A stretch of DNA of 64,000 nucleotides from positions 930,001 to 994,000 of the forward strand of contig NZ_AP025628.1 of assembly GCF_025999835.1 (NCBI RefSeq). Reading direction: 5' to 3'. This stretch comes from Caldinitratiruptor microaerophilus (lineage in GTDB: Bacteria > Bacillota > Sulfobacillia > Symbiobacteriales > ZC4RG38). Positions 17,918 to 28,470 of the stretch are shown here, piece by piece. The position numbers and the translations under genes are program-made. Each line of letters begins with the position of its first letter. The first letter of the stretch is position 1. Under the pieces are notes generated by a model that was given only the letters and a program-made list of their open reading frames with translations, did not search any database and was not told the origin of the DNA.

Positions 17918-18799
17918 GTGGACCTGACCCTTCAGCTCCTCTGGACTGGCCTTGCCCTGGGCGGTATCTACAGCATGCTCGCCATGGGCTTCACGCTCAT
18001 CTATGGCACCACCCGACAGTTCCATGTAGCCCATGGTGGCATCTTCACGGTGGCCGGGTACGTGGGTTACATCGTTGCAGAGCGCCTGGCTCTTGGTTTG
18101 GTACCTGCCCTGGTGGTTGCGGTGATGGCCGCGGGCCTCGGTGGGCTAGCCGTGTACGAGGGGGTGTACCGCCCGCTCGTGCGCCGGGGCGCCACGCCGC
18201 TCGTGGTGTTCATCGCTTCCCTGGGACTCCTCTATACGCTAGATAACCTGTGCGCTCTCCTCTTCGGCCAGGACCCCCTCGTGGTGGAGACCGACCTGAA
18301 GGTACCATGGTCCCTGGGGAGCGTGTCGGTCACGCCGCTCCAGGTTGTCACCGTCGCGGTCGGGCTCGCGGTTTTTGGCGCCGCAGAGGCCATTCTGCGG
18401 TGGACCTCGGCGGGCAAGGCGCTACGCGGGGTGGCCGACTCGCCGGAGATGGCGCAGATCGTCGGAGTCGATGTCCGCAAGGCGTACCGCCTGGCCTACG
18501 TCATGGGGTCGGCAATCGCCGCCCCTGCGGCCCTCCTGATCGCCGCTGACGCCGGCATCACGCCGTTCCGGGGCAGCCTCCTGGTGCTCCTCTCTGCTGT
18601 CATCATGATCATGGGCGGTCTGGGGAGCCTCCCCGGAGCGCTGCTGGCCGGGTTTTCCGTGGCGCTGGCGGAGAGTCTCTCGGTTTCTGTTGTGTCTGCC
18701 GAATGGTCGGCAGCACTCGTGTTCACGGTGTTCATGGTCTTCATCGTGGTGCGGCCCACCGGCTTTTTCGGCGACAAGGTGACATCCGCCAAGCTGTGA
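17918..18799 (+). CDS. Liv-type ABC transporter permease (LivH family)
   Basis: A 293-residue membrane permease with about eight hydrophobic helices, first of the two pore subunits. It begins LLWTGLALGGIYSMLAMGF and carries the family's AHGGIFTVAGYVGY and a C-terminal IMIMGGLGSLPGALLAGF loop that contacts the ATPases. It works with the binding protein upstream and the permease and ATPases downstream. GTG 17918 is preceded by GGGGGTAGGAAAT. Confidence 0.9.
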   Translation: MDLTLQLLWTGLALGGIYSMLAMGFTLIYGTTRQFHVAHGGIFTVAGYVGYIVAERLALGLVPALVVAVMAAGLGGLAVYEGVYRPLVRRGATPLVVFIASLGLLYTLDNLCALLFGQDPLVVETDLKVPWSLGSVSVTPLQVVTVAVGLAVFGAAEAILRWTSAGKALRGVADSPEMAQIVGVDVRKAYRLAYVMGSAIAAPAALLIAADAGITPFRGSLLVLLSAVIMIMGGLGSLPGALLAGFSVALAESLSVSVVSAEWSAALVFTVFMVFIVVRPTGFFGDKVTSAKL

Positions 18800-18839
18800 G
18801 GCGGTCGTCACTCGGAGGAGGTCGCCTGCCCTGTCGTAC

Positions 18840-19751
18840 GTGCTGAATTTCCTGATCATGGCCGGGATCTACAGCATCCTCTCCCTTTCGCTGAACCTCC
18901 TGATCGGATACGTCGGTGTCTTCTCCCTTTCGCACGCCGCGCTCTTTGGCATCGGCGCGTACGTCAGCGCGCTGACCGTGAAAGAGCTCCACCTACCGTG
19001 GCTTCTCGCCGTGTTGGGGGCCGTGCTCGTGACCGGCATCGCCGGCAGCCTTGTGGCCGGGCCCGCGCTACGAATCGCCGGTGACTACTACGTCGTGGCA
19101 TCCTACGCCCTGCAGGTCATCGCGTATGCGGCCTTCGTGAACCTGACGGAGATCACGCAGGGTCCGGCGGGGCTTCCGGGCATCCCCCGGCCGGAGATCT
19201 TCGGTTTCCGTGTCGCCGGTCCGGTTCCGTACCTCGTCTTGACGGCCGCGTGTGTCTTGCTGGCCCTCGGCGTCGTGTGGAGGGTGGCACACTCCCCCTT
19301 CGGTCGGGTTCTGCGGGCGGTTAGCGAGGACGAGGTCGCGGTGATGGCCCTCGGCAAGGACGTCGTAGGCGCGAAGGTGAAGGTCGCGATGGTGTCCGCT
19401 GCTCTGGCCGGTATGGCCGGCAGCCTCTACGCCCACTACGTGACGTTCGTCAACCCGTCCAGTTTCACCGCGGACGAGTCGGTGTTCATCGCCACCCTGG
19501 TGATCGTGGGCGGCACGGGCAGCGTATGGGGATCCATCCTGGGCGCCCTGACTCTCACCGCGCTCCCGGAGGCCATCAAGGTCCTGCCGGTCCCGCTTTC
19601 CGTGGTCGGCCCGTTGCGGCAGTTGCTGTATGGTGTGCTGCTTGTCGCTTTCATGTTTCTCCGGCCACAGGGCCTGTTGGGGCGGAGCCCCTCCCGGACC
19701 TTGCGGAAGCCCACGCCTCAGGTCGCCGGCACCCCCGAAGTGGAGGTGTGA
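18840..19751 (+). CDS. Liv-type ABC transporter permease (LivM family)
   Basis: A second pore-forming permease, 303 residues from GTG 18840, with the family stretches LSLNLLIGYVGVFSLSHAALF, given in parts as SLNLLIGYVGV and SLSHAALFGIGAY, and VIVGGTGSVWGSILGA. The only good ribosome site, GGAGGAGG at 18814-18821, is 18 bases from that GTG but 9 bases from an in-frame CTG at 18831. The CTG would add Met-Ser-Tyr and give the LSYxLNF opening common in this family. The true start may therefore be CTG 18831. Confidence 0.9.
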   Translation: MLNFLIMAGIYSILSLSLNLLIGYVGVFSLSHAALFGIGAYVSALTVKELHLPWLLAVLGAVLVTGIAGSLVAGPALRIAGDYYVVASYALQVIAYAAFVNLTEITQGPAGLPGIPRPEIFGFRVAGPVPYLVLTAACVLLALGVVWRVAHSPFGRVLRAVSEDEVAVMALGKDVVGAKVKVAMVSAALAGMAGSLYAHYVTFVNPSSFTADESVFIATLVIVGGTGSVWGSILGALTLTALPEAIKVLPVPLSVVGPLRQLLYGVLLVAFMFLRPQGLLGRSPSRTLRKPTPQVAGTPEVEV

Positions 19752-19753
19752 AC

Positions 19754-20518
19754 ATGCTGCTGGAAGTGGACCACGTCAGCATGCACTTCGGCGGTCTGGT
19801 GGCAGTCAGCGACTGCACCTTCGGGGTCCGGCAAGGCACGGTGACATCGCTGATCGGCCCGAACGGCGCCGGCAAGACCACCGTGTTCAACCTCATCACG
19901 GGGTTCCTCCGGCCCACCACCGGCCGCATTCGTTACGAGGGCCGGGACGTCACGGGCCTCTCGCCGCAGCGACTCCTGCGCATGGGCGTTGCGCGCACCT
20001 TTCAGAACCTGCGCCTGCACCTCCAGATGACCGTCCTTGAGAACGTGATGCTGACCGCTCAGCGCCAGCCTGGCGAGGACATGTGGTCGCTCTTTCTGCG
20101 GCCCCGCATGACGTCCCGGGCCGAGGCAGAGGTGCGGGAACGGGCCCTCGAGCATCTGGACTTCGTGGGCCTGGCGGACAGGGCAGGGGAACTGGCCGAC
20201 AACCTGTCGTACGCCGAGCAGAAGCTCCTGTCGATTGCCCGGATCCTCATGACGGAGGCTCGCTTGCTCCTTCTCGATGAACCGGCTTCCGGGCTGGACC
20301 CGGACTCGCTTCGCACGGTGCTGCCCGTTGTGCGGCGGCTGGTCGAGCGCGGCAAGACGGTACTCCTGATCGAGCACAACATGGACCTGGTCAAGGAACT
20401 GGCGGACGAGATCGTCTTCCTTCACCAGGGAACCGTGCTGGCCCAGGGCAAGCCGGCCGACGTCATGTCCAACGCAGAGCTCACGGCCATCTACTTCGGG
20501 GGCGGGGTGACGGCATGA
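19754..20518 (+). CDS. Liv-type ABC transporter ATPase (LivG family)
   Basis: A 254-residue ABC ATPase. Walker A is GPNGAGKTT, the Q-loop follows RTFQNLRL, the signature is LSYAEQKLLSIARIL (an LSxxQ variant usual in this family), Walker B is LLLLDEPASGLD and the switch histidine is in LLIEHNMD. It powers import with the LivF-type partner. ATG 19754 lies 3 bases after the LivM stop, behind GGAGGTGT. Confidence 0.92.
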   Translation: MLLEVDHVSMHFGGLVAVSDCTFGVRQGTVTSLIGPNGAGKTTVFNLITGFLRPTTGRIRYEGRDVTGLSPQRLLRMGVARTFQNLRLHLQMTVLENVMLTAQRQPGEDMWSLFLRPRMTSRAEAEVRERALEHLDFVGLADRAGELADNLSYAEQKLLSIARILMTEARLLLLDEPASGLDPDSLRTVLPVVRRLVERGKTVLLIEHNMDLVKELADEIVFLHQGTVLAQGKPADVMSNAELTAIYFGGGVTA

Positions 20519-21219
20519 GCAGGGCGGTGCTGGAGGTGGACGGCCTCCGGGCCGCATACGGCAACAAGGAGGTCCTCCACGGGATCCACCTGCACCTGGC
20601 GCCCGGAGAGATCGTTGCGCTCTTGGGCCACAACGGGGCCGGGAAGTCGACCACCTTGCGCGCCATCTTCGGGCTCGTGCCGCCCACGGATGGCGTGGTC
20701 CGGCTGGACGGGCGGCCGGTACACCGGCTCCCGCCTGCTGACCGTGTCCGGGCCGGCCTGTCCATGACCCCGCAGGGCCGTGGGGTGTTCCCCCGGCTGA
20801 CCGTTCAGGAGAACCTCGACCTGGCCGCCTACACCGTGCCGCGCGGTGAGCGCCCGGAGAGGCTGCGGCAGGTACTGGAGACGTTCCCCATCCTGGGCGA
20901 GCGCCTGAGGCAGCGGGTTGGCACCATGTCCGGCGGCCAGCAGCAGATGGTTGCCCTTGCCATCGCCCTCATGCAAGGCCCCCGGGTCCTCATGCTGGAC
21001 GAGCCCTCCGTGGGTCTCTCTCCTGTCATGGTCGAGCAGGTCCTCAAGAGCATCCTCGAGATCAACCGCCGGCTGGGGACTGCCGTTCTGCTGGTCGAGC
21101 AGAACGTGCCCGCTGCCCTTTCCGTGGCGAAGCGGGTGCTGGTGATGAAGACCGGGCGCATCGTCGCGGAGGCCCGGCCTGAGGACCTCTCGGGCAACGC
21201 CCTCTGGGACCTGTTCTGA
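20515..21219 (+). CDS. Liv-type ABC transporter ATPase (LivF family)
   Basis: A 234-residue second ATPase of the importer. Walker A reads GHNGAGKSTT, signature MSGGQQQMVALAIALM, Walker B VLMLDEPSVGLSP, and the switch region ends LLVEQNVPAALSVAKR, with the Gln-Asn that replaces His in LivF proteins. The start overlaps the LivG stop by four bases. It completes a five-component LivK-H-M-G-F transporter. Confidence 0.93.
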   Translation: MSRAVLEVDGLRAAYGNKEVLHGIHLHLAPGEIVALLGHNGAGKSTTLRAIFGLVPPTDGVVRLDGRPVHRLPPADRVRAGLSMTPQGRGVFPRLTVQENLDLAAYTVPRGERPERLRQVLETFPILGERLRQRVGTMSGGQQQMVALAIALMQGPRVLMLDEPSVGLSPVMVEQVLKSILEINRRLGTAVLLVEQNVPAALSVAKRVLVMKTGRIVAEARPEDLSGNALWDLF

Positions 21220-21286
21220 GGCGGCGCGGCGGCAGGCGTCTCAGGCACGTGCCGAGCCCCAAGCCGCTCCGGAGGTGGATGGAGCC

Positions 21287-22363
21287 ATGCTGGCGGTTGT
21301 CAAGCGCGGTCCCGGTCCAGGCATCGGAGTGGAGGAGGTACCCGATCCGGAGCCGGGCCCCGGTGAGGTCCTGGTCCGCGTGCGGGCCGCGGCGATCTGT
21401 GGCAGCGACCTGCACATGTGGGCGGGGCACTCCGGGTACGAATGGGTTCAATACCCGTTGATCCCGGGGCATGAAGTGACGGGGGTGATCGTCGCCACCG
21501 GCGCCGGGGTCCCCCGGGAGCGGGTGGGCGAGCGCATCGTGGTGAACCCCTACGTCCCCTGCGGCCGGTGCTCGGCGTGCCTCTCCGGGAGTCCCCAGCT
21601 TTGCGACGGAGGTGGGTCGGCCATGGAGAAGGTGCCGGCCCGCTCGCTCCAGATCGGTTTCCGACGTCCCGGAGGCTTTGCGGAGCTGGTTACCGTTCCA
21701 GCTACGTCGGCAGTACCGCTCCCGGAGGGCCTGGGCTTCCGGGAGGCCGCTCCGCTCGAGGCCTTCGCCGTCGCCGTGCATGCGGTGGAACTGTGCAGCG
21801 TCCGGCCGGGGGACCGCGTGGCCGTGCTGGGTCCCGGCCCCATCGGACTGGGCGTGGTCCTGGCGTTGGCCGGCATGGGCCTGGAGCTCCTGATCCTGGC
21901 GGGGCTGTCGTCCGATGCCGCGCGCCTGGCCCGCGGCCGCGATCTGGGGGCGACCCACACAGCGTTCGTCGATGAGGTGGATCTGGCGCAGTACGTAGCG
22001 GCTCTGACCGGGGGCGCCGGACTGGACGCGGTGTTCGATGCCACCGGGAACCCGGCTGCCGTGGGTCCGGCCATCCGGTCGCTGCGGCGAGGTGGGGAGC
22101 TGGTGCTCGTCGGGATCAGCGGCCGGCCCGCCGAGTTGCCGCTCAACCAGATCGTCCGGGGGGAGATCGTCCTCCGCGGTAGCTACGGCATCACTCCCAG
22201 ATCGCTGCAGCGCGCGGCTGCCATGGTGGCGTCCGGCCGTGCGCCCCTCGGGCGGCTCGTGACCCACGTCCTGCCCCTATCCGAGGCCGCCAGCGCCTTC
22301 GAGCTCGCCCACTCCGCCCAAGCGGGCAAGGTCCTCCTGGCGCCCGTACCCGAGGAGGTCTGA
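21287..22363 (+). CDS. zinc-dependent alcohol/polyol dehydrogenase
   Basis: A 358-residue medium-chain dehydrogenase oxidising an alcohol with NAD(P). Catalytic zinc ligands Cys38 and His62-Glu63 (PGHE) and the structural zinc cysteines 92, 95, 98 and 106 are all visible. The Rossmann motif is VLGPGPIGLG. Resemblance is to threonine/sorbitol-type dehydrogenases; the substrate is unknown. ATG 21287 is chosen because GGAGGTGG sits at 21271-21278. GTG 21275 would lie on the ribosome site itself. Confidence 0.85.
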   Translation: MLAVVKRGPGPGIGVEEVPDPEPGPGEVLVRVRAAAICGSDLHMWAGHSGYEWVQYPLIPGHEVTGVIVATGAGVPRERVGERIVVNPYVPCGRCSACLSGSPQLCDGGGSAMEKVPARSLQIGFRRPGGFAELVTVPATSAVPLPEGLGFREAAPLEAFAVAVHAVELCSVRPGDRVAVLGPGPIGLGVVLALAGMGLELLILAGLSSDAARLARGRDLGATHTAFVDEVDLAQYVAALTGGAGLDAVFDATGNPAAVGPAIRSLRRGGELVLVGISGRPAELPLNQIVRGEIVLRGSYGITPRSLQRAAAMVASGRAPLGRLVTHVLPLSEAASAFELAHSAQAGKVLLAPVPEEV

Positions 22364-22367
22364 ACGG

Positions 22368-23099
22368 ATGCAGATCATCGACCTGAGCCTTCTGATCCGA
22401 GACGGACTGCAGTCGTACCCCTCGCATCCACCCATCCGGATCGCCCCGCACAACACGTTCGAGGAGACGGCGCCGCGCTACACGCCGCCCTGCCAGGGCT
22501 TCTCCTCCAAGATGATCTCGATCTCCGACCACGGCGGCACCCACGTCGACGCCCCGGTGCACTTCGTGCCCGGCGGCGCGTCGATCACGGACCAACCCCT
22601 GGGACGACACATGGGGCCAGGGGTGTTGTTGGACGTCTCCTCGAAGCCGGCGAGTCAACCGGTCACCGGCGCCATGCTGGAGCAAGCCGAGCGGGCCGCC
22701 GGGGTCCGCGTGGGAGAGGGGGACATCGTCCTCATCCGGTGCTGGCCCGGCCAGTGGGGTGACCCCGGCTTCCTGGAAGCCGCCGCGCTGGCCGCGGACG
22801 CGGCCGACTGGCTCCTGGCCCGGAAGGTGCGGGCGGTGGGGCTCGACCTCGGGAACGTCGACACCGGCCGGGACATGGCGCGGCCCGTGCACATGAAGCT
22901 CCTTCCGGCTGGCATGCCCGTTTACGAGAACCTGTGCAACCTGGACAAGCTGCCCCCTCGTTTCTTCTTCATCGGCCTGCCCCTCCGGCTCGAGGGCGCC
23001 ACCGCCTCCCCCGTCCGGGCGGTCGCGCTCGTGGGGGAGCCCTGGACGTCTCTGACCGGCGTCTCTGACGCTTCCGGAAGCGCCGCCGGGGGGCGGTGA
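22368..23099 (+). CDS. cyclase-family hydrolase (kynurenine-formamidase-like)
   Basis: A 243-residue metal-dependent hydrolase of the cyclase family. The metal motif is intact as HGGTHVDAP at residues 55-63, followed by HFVPGG. The C-terminal LPPRFFFIGLPLRLEGATASP loop (seen in parts) also fits. Characterised relatives hydrolyse N-formylkynurenine or isatin, but many act on other amides or lactones. It lies four bases after the dehydrogenase and four bases before an SDR gene, so the three probably act on one compound. Confidence 0.85.
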   Translation: MQIIDLSLLIRDGLQSYPSHPPIRIAPHNTFEETAPRYTPPCQGFSSKMISISDHGGTHVDAPVHFVPGGASITDQPLGRHMGPGVLLDVSSKPASQPVTGAMLEQAERAAGVRVGEGDIVLIRCWPGQWGDPGFLEAAALAADAADWLLARKVRAVGLDLGNVDTGRDMARPVHMKLLPAGMPVYENLCNLDKLPPRFFFIGLPLRLEGATASPVRAVALVGEPWTSLTGVSDASGSAAGGR

Positions 23100-23103
23100 C
23101 GCC

Positions 23104-23874
23104 ATGGCGTTTCGGGACCTGTTCGATCTGACCGGCAAGGTGGCGATCGTCACCGGGGGGGCAGGGACGATCGGGCGTGTACTCACGGTCGCCCTGGCCG
23201 AATTCGGCTGCGATGTGGCGGTTGCAGACCTGCGGCCCCAGGCTGCGGCGGATCTGCGCGGCGCCGTCGAGGGGTACGGGCGCCGGTTCCTCACGGTGGG
23301 CGTCGACGTGACCAAGCCCGACCAGGTACAGGCGATGGTCGACCAGGTCGTGCGGACCTTCGGGCGGGTCGACATCCTGATCAACCACGCCGGGTTGAAC
23401 ATTCGCAAGCCGGCGGTGGAGATCACGGAGTCCGACTGGGACACGGTGCTCGACGTGAACCTGAAGGGGATCTTCCTCGTGGCCCAGGCCGTGGGCCGCC
23501 AGATGATCCACCAGGGCACGGGGGGAAAGATCGTCAACACCGCGTCCGTGTCAGCCGTCCGGGGGCACCCCCGGTTGGCCGCGTACGCCGCAAGCAAGGG
23601 CGGGATCGCGCAACTCACGCGGGTGCTGGCCAACGAGTGGGCCCCGTACCGGATCAACGTGAATGCGATCGGTCCGGGATACCTCGAGACGGACCAGACC
23701 CGAACCTACCTCGCGGATCCGCAGCGCCGGGCGGAGATCCTGTCGAAGATCCCCATGGGCCGGCTGGGCACGCCGGAGGATCTCGTCGGGGCCGTGGTCT
23801 ACCTGTCGTCGCCGGCGTCGGACTACGTCACCGGGCATGTCCTGTTCGTCGAGGGAGGCCGTCTGATCGACTGA
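23104..23874 (+). CDS. short-chain dehydrogenase/reductase
   Basis: A 256-residue SDR. The nucleotide loop is TGGAGTIG, the NHAG strand follows as LINHAGLN, and the catalytic Ser-Tyr-Lys set is in NTASVSAVRG and AAYAASKGG. The C-terminal VTGHVLFVEGG closes the fold. It oxidises a hydroxy or reduces an oxo group with NAD(P); gluconate-5-dehydrogenase-like proteins look similar. ATG 23104 follows GGGGGGCGG. Confidence 0.9.
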   Translation: MAFRDLFDLTGKVAIVTGGAGTIGRVLTVALAEFGCDVAVADLRPQAAADLRGAVEGYGRRFLTVGVDVTKPDQVQAMVDQVVRTFGRVDILINHAGLNIRKPAVEITESDWDTVLDVNLKGIFLVAQAVGRQMIHQGTGGKIVNTASVSAVRGHPRLAAYAASKGGIAQLTRVLANEWAPYRINVNAIGPGYLETDQTRTYLADPQRRAEILSKIPMGRLGTPEDLVGAVVYLSSPASDYVTGHVLFVEGGRLID

Positions 23875-23929
23875 CCCCCAGGTCGACCGGGCGAAGTGTC
23901 CCCGGCCCGGTCAGGGAGGTGCGTGTGAG

Positions 23930-24772
23930 GTGGGGGCCGACAAGCGACTTCCGGGGTTCAACGGAGCCGCAGGGCCGGACGGGAGCGCCGCCGGCGTGGA
24001 TTCGCCGCGGCCGCAGGAGGATACCGGGAGCGGCGGCCGGGTGCATGAGGTGCTCCAGGTCTTCGCGTCGATCTACGGGGAGGTTCCTGACTGGGTTGTC
24101 GCCCTGGCATCCGCCTCGCCAAAGGCGCTGGTCGGGTACTACGACCTGAGGGCGGCTGCTCTGCCTGATGGCGCTCTCCCCCGGCGGTACAAGGAGCTGA
24201 TCCTCGTCGCCATCAACGCCGCCCGGCGGTACGAGCCGAGCATGCTCATGCACACCCGGGGCGCGATCCAGGCCGGGGCCACGGCGGCGGAGGTCGTGGA
24301 GATCCTTCTGCCCTGCATCCTGTCGCGAGGCATTCCGGCGTGGTTTACCGGGATGAAGGCGGTGGACCTTGCCCTGCAGTTGGCGGGAGCATCGTCTCCA
24401 CGTGGGAGTTCCACTGCCGACGAAGTTGCGCCGGCGCTCTCGGATGCCCTTGCCTACTTCAAGAGCGATCTCGGAGACGTTCCGGCGTGGGCCGCGGCCC
24501 TGCATGCGGCCAGTCCCAAGGCTGCGCGGGCGTACGCCATCCTCCGGGCAGCCATCCTCCGCGACGGCGTGTTGCCACGGTGGGTGAAGGAACTCGCCCT
24601 GGCTGGGGTCAACGCGGCGGAACGGTATCCGCAGGGCTTCGAACTACACGCCCGTACGGCGCTCCGGCTGGGTGCGACGCGGCAACAACTGGCGGAAACC
24701 CTGCTGGTGGCCGTGCTCACCGCCGGTATCCCTGCCTGGTTCACGGGGTTTCCTGTTCTGTCGGAGGGGTAG
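23930..24772 (+). CDS. tandem carboxymuconolactone-decarboxylase-like protein
   Basis: A 280-residue protein with two CMD/AhpD-like domains, about residues 55-150 and 185-280. Each has a PDWVVALASASPKAL-type helix, an LPRRYKELILVAINAA-type helix and a HTRGAIQAGAT or HARTALRLGAT turn. The Cys-x-x-Cys redox pair of AhpD peroxidases is absent from both, so a decarboxylase- or lyase-like role is more likely than peroxidase. GTG 23930 follows AGGGAGGTG at 23913-23921. It closes the catabolic gene set that begins near 13324. Confidence 0.8.
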   Translation: MGADKRLPGFNGAAGPDGSAAGVDSPRPQEDTGSGGRVHEVLQVFASIYGEVPDWVVALASASPKALVGYYDLRAAALPDGALPRRYKELILVAINAARRYEPSMLMHTRGAIQAGATAAEVVEILLPCILSRGIPAWFTGMKAVDLALQLAGASSPRGSSTADEVAPALSDALAYFKSDLGDVPAWAAALHAASPKAARAYAILRAAILRDGVLPRWVKELALAGVNAAERYPQGFELHARTALRLGATRQQLAETLLVAVLTAGIPAWFTGFPVLSEG

Positions 24773-24871
24773 AGATTCGAGACGTTGACCGGCAGCAGGT
24801 GCCTGTGCACGGCGTTCCACCGGCCTGGGCATGAGACAGAGGTCTACCGCGGCTGGACGAGGGGAAGCTGC

Positions 24872-24900
24872 TTGACGCCAGGGTGGTCGATCCATACCCT
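24872..24900 (+). promoter_or_regulatory. possible promoter of the AbrB-like gene
   Basis: TTGACG at 24872-24877 and TACCCT at 24895-24900 with 17-base spacing, 35 bases before the AbrB-like start. The -35 is good and the -10 weak. Confidence 0.4.
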
Positions 24901-24934
24901 GAAAGCGGACGACCATCGACAGGGGATATGTGGA

Positions 24935-25183
24935 ATGCGGTCTGTTGTGACGGTCAGCAGCAAGTATCAGATCGTCATCCCCAAGGAACTACGGGAGGCG
25001 CTTCACATTTCTCCCGGTGACCAACTGCTCGCGGAAGTGATGGAGACGGGAGAGATCCGGCTGCGCCGGCGGCCGCGGAGCTATACCCAGGCTCTGCAAG
25101 GGCTCCACAAGCATGTCTGGAAGGGAGTCGATGCCGTAGACTACGTGCACGAGGAGCGCGCCGGTTGGGAGAACCTGAAGTGA
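24935..25183 (+). CDS. AbrB/MazE-like swapped-hairpin DNA-binding protein
   Basis: An 82-residue protein with an N-terminal AbrB-type fold, recognised by VTVSSKYQIVIPKELREAL and SPGDQLLAEV. Such proteins are transition-state regulators or the antitoxins of VapBC/MazEF-like pairs. The C-terminal YTQALQGLHKHVWKGVDAVDY region looks like an antitoxin tail that would fold on a toxin. No PIN- or MazF-like gene follows, so it is either solitary or has lost its toxin. ATG 24935 has only a weak ribosome site. Confidence 0.75.
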   Translation: MRSVVTVSSKYQIVIPKELREALHISPGDQLLAEVMETGEIRLRRRPRSYTQALQGLHKHVWKGVDAVDYVHEERAGWENLK

Positions 25184-25383
25184 ACGGAAAACGTGGTGAG
25201 TCGCCATCCGGGGCCGGTCAACCGCGACCAGACTCGGCACCGACCGGCACCATCCTGATCAGGGCCTGGAACCCGGCCGTCCAGGGTAGAGGGGGGACAG
25301 AGGATACCCCTCGCCCCATGCGGACCAGTAGGCGCGCTCCAGCGTCACCTGGATCGACCAGGCCCAGTCCTCGAACCGCGGGG

Positions 25384-26373
<990 letters not shown>

Positions 26374-26420
26374 GGGGGTGAAGACCTCCTCGTCGGGCCG
26401 GTGATGGCAGCGCCTGCCGC

Positions 26421-27425
<1,005 letters not shown>

Positions 27426-27553
27426 GGCGATCCCCTCCCGGGGCCGGGGGATTCGACGCCGGGGGCGGGATCTCCTCGCGAGGCCGACCGGGCCGGGCGT
27501 GCCCGGTGACCCGGCGCCTGCCGGGGGGCCCCGGCAAGGAGATTCGTGCGGCG

Positions 27554-27669
27554 ATAGTTGGCGATGAATGCGCTCGGTCGGCAGATCCTATCAATTAGGT
27601 ACTGACAACAGTTGGCGAACTGGTCTCATTTGCCGAGCGCCTATGGATCTATCCGCAACCGCCAACTAT
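27554..27669. repeat. nested inverted repeats bordering the AT-rich module
   Basis: The outer pair is ATAGTTGGCG (27554-27563) and CGCCAACTAT (27660-27669); the inner pair is GCGCTCGG (27570-27577) and CCGAGCGC (27633-27640). A further AGTTGGCGA copy lies at 27610-27618. The nested arrangement could fold as one large hairpin or mark the end of a transferred segment. TATCAAT at 27589-27595 recurs in the operator on the other side of the module (29445-29451). Function is not known. Confidence 0.5.
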
Positions 27670-27690
27670 GTGAGTCGCTAGATCCCTTTC

Positions 27691-28470
27691 CTATTCATTC
27701 GCCAGGGTGGCTTTCGTTACTTTGGTTAGCAGTTGTTCAGCCTCTGCAATACCCCTTGCCGTTAGGCGGCATAAGTGATCCCTGTACTCGATGAGCCGCT
27801 CCTTGTGGAGAGGGATTAAGACTCTAGTCCGGAAGTTGCTTTTGTGCTGGTATTCTACCCATATGCGCAAAACTTCATCCGAGACCGGTTCAGCGTGGGT
27901 GTAAAGGAGCACCAGCACCTGTTGACGTGCAGGCATCCTCGGGTCCAATACCCGCTTGACGGTATCGTCTTCATATACTAAGCTAATGCGTCGCTGCACC
28001 AACGAGTCGACCAGCTGTTGGCATTGAGCCGGTGATGATCCTGAGCTCAAGCGAATCAACTCGGCAAGTACCCAGCTACAGCTTCCTAGGATGTAAGTCG
28101 CATCCATGAAATTTGGGTTAACCGGCGACAGATGCCCCACACCCCGTTTGTTCCGCAGGTTATACACGGACCATAGTGCTCGGGGCAGGTGAATGCGAAA
28201 GGATACGTCACCGCTAGTGGCGCTTTCATAGCGTTTGATTTCAGCATCGTTGAATTGATTCAGCGGCTTCCCGATTGGTTGTGTAACACCGAACAACTCA
28301 AGTTCAATGATTCGCCTAGCAGCCTCGACGAAGAAACCGGCTTCCAATTCACTCGGCTTCCAACGACGTTGTGCATAGCTGGTCTGCATCTGAAGATAAC
28401 TATCGATCAAGGCGGCGACAACATCCGGAGGATACTTACTGCTGAGCAGGGCCTCAATATGAGATCTCAC
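27691..28470 (-). CDS. hypothetical protein with HEPN-type R-x6-H motif and C-terminal winged helix
   Basis: A 259-residue soluble protein that I do not recognise as a named family. The N-terminal helical region ends in YNLRNKRGVGHLSP, where Arg106-Asn107 and His113 match the R-N...H motif of HEPN ribonucleases and of abortive-infection C-terminal domains. Residues about 175-255 look like a winged helix, ending RDHLCRLTARGIAEAEQLL. Codon use and base composition are much less GC-rich than the flanks. GTG 28470 overlaps the upstream gene's stop by four bases. A toxin or defence effector is my inference; catalysis is unproven. Confidence 0.6.
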   Translation of the reverse strand: MRSHIEALLSSKYPPDVVAALIDSYLQMQTSYAQRRWKPSELEAGFFVEAARRIIELELFGVTQPIGKPLNQFNDAEIKRYESATSGDVSFRIHLPRALWSVYNLRNKRGVGHLSPVNPNFMDATYILGSCSWVLAELIRLSSGSSPAQCQQLVDSLVQRRISLVYEDDTVKRVLDPRMPARQQVLVLLYTHAEPVSDEVLRIWVEYQHKSNFRTRVLIPLHKERLIEYRDHLCRLTARGIAEAEQLLTKVTKATLANE

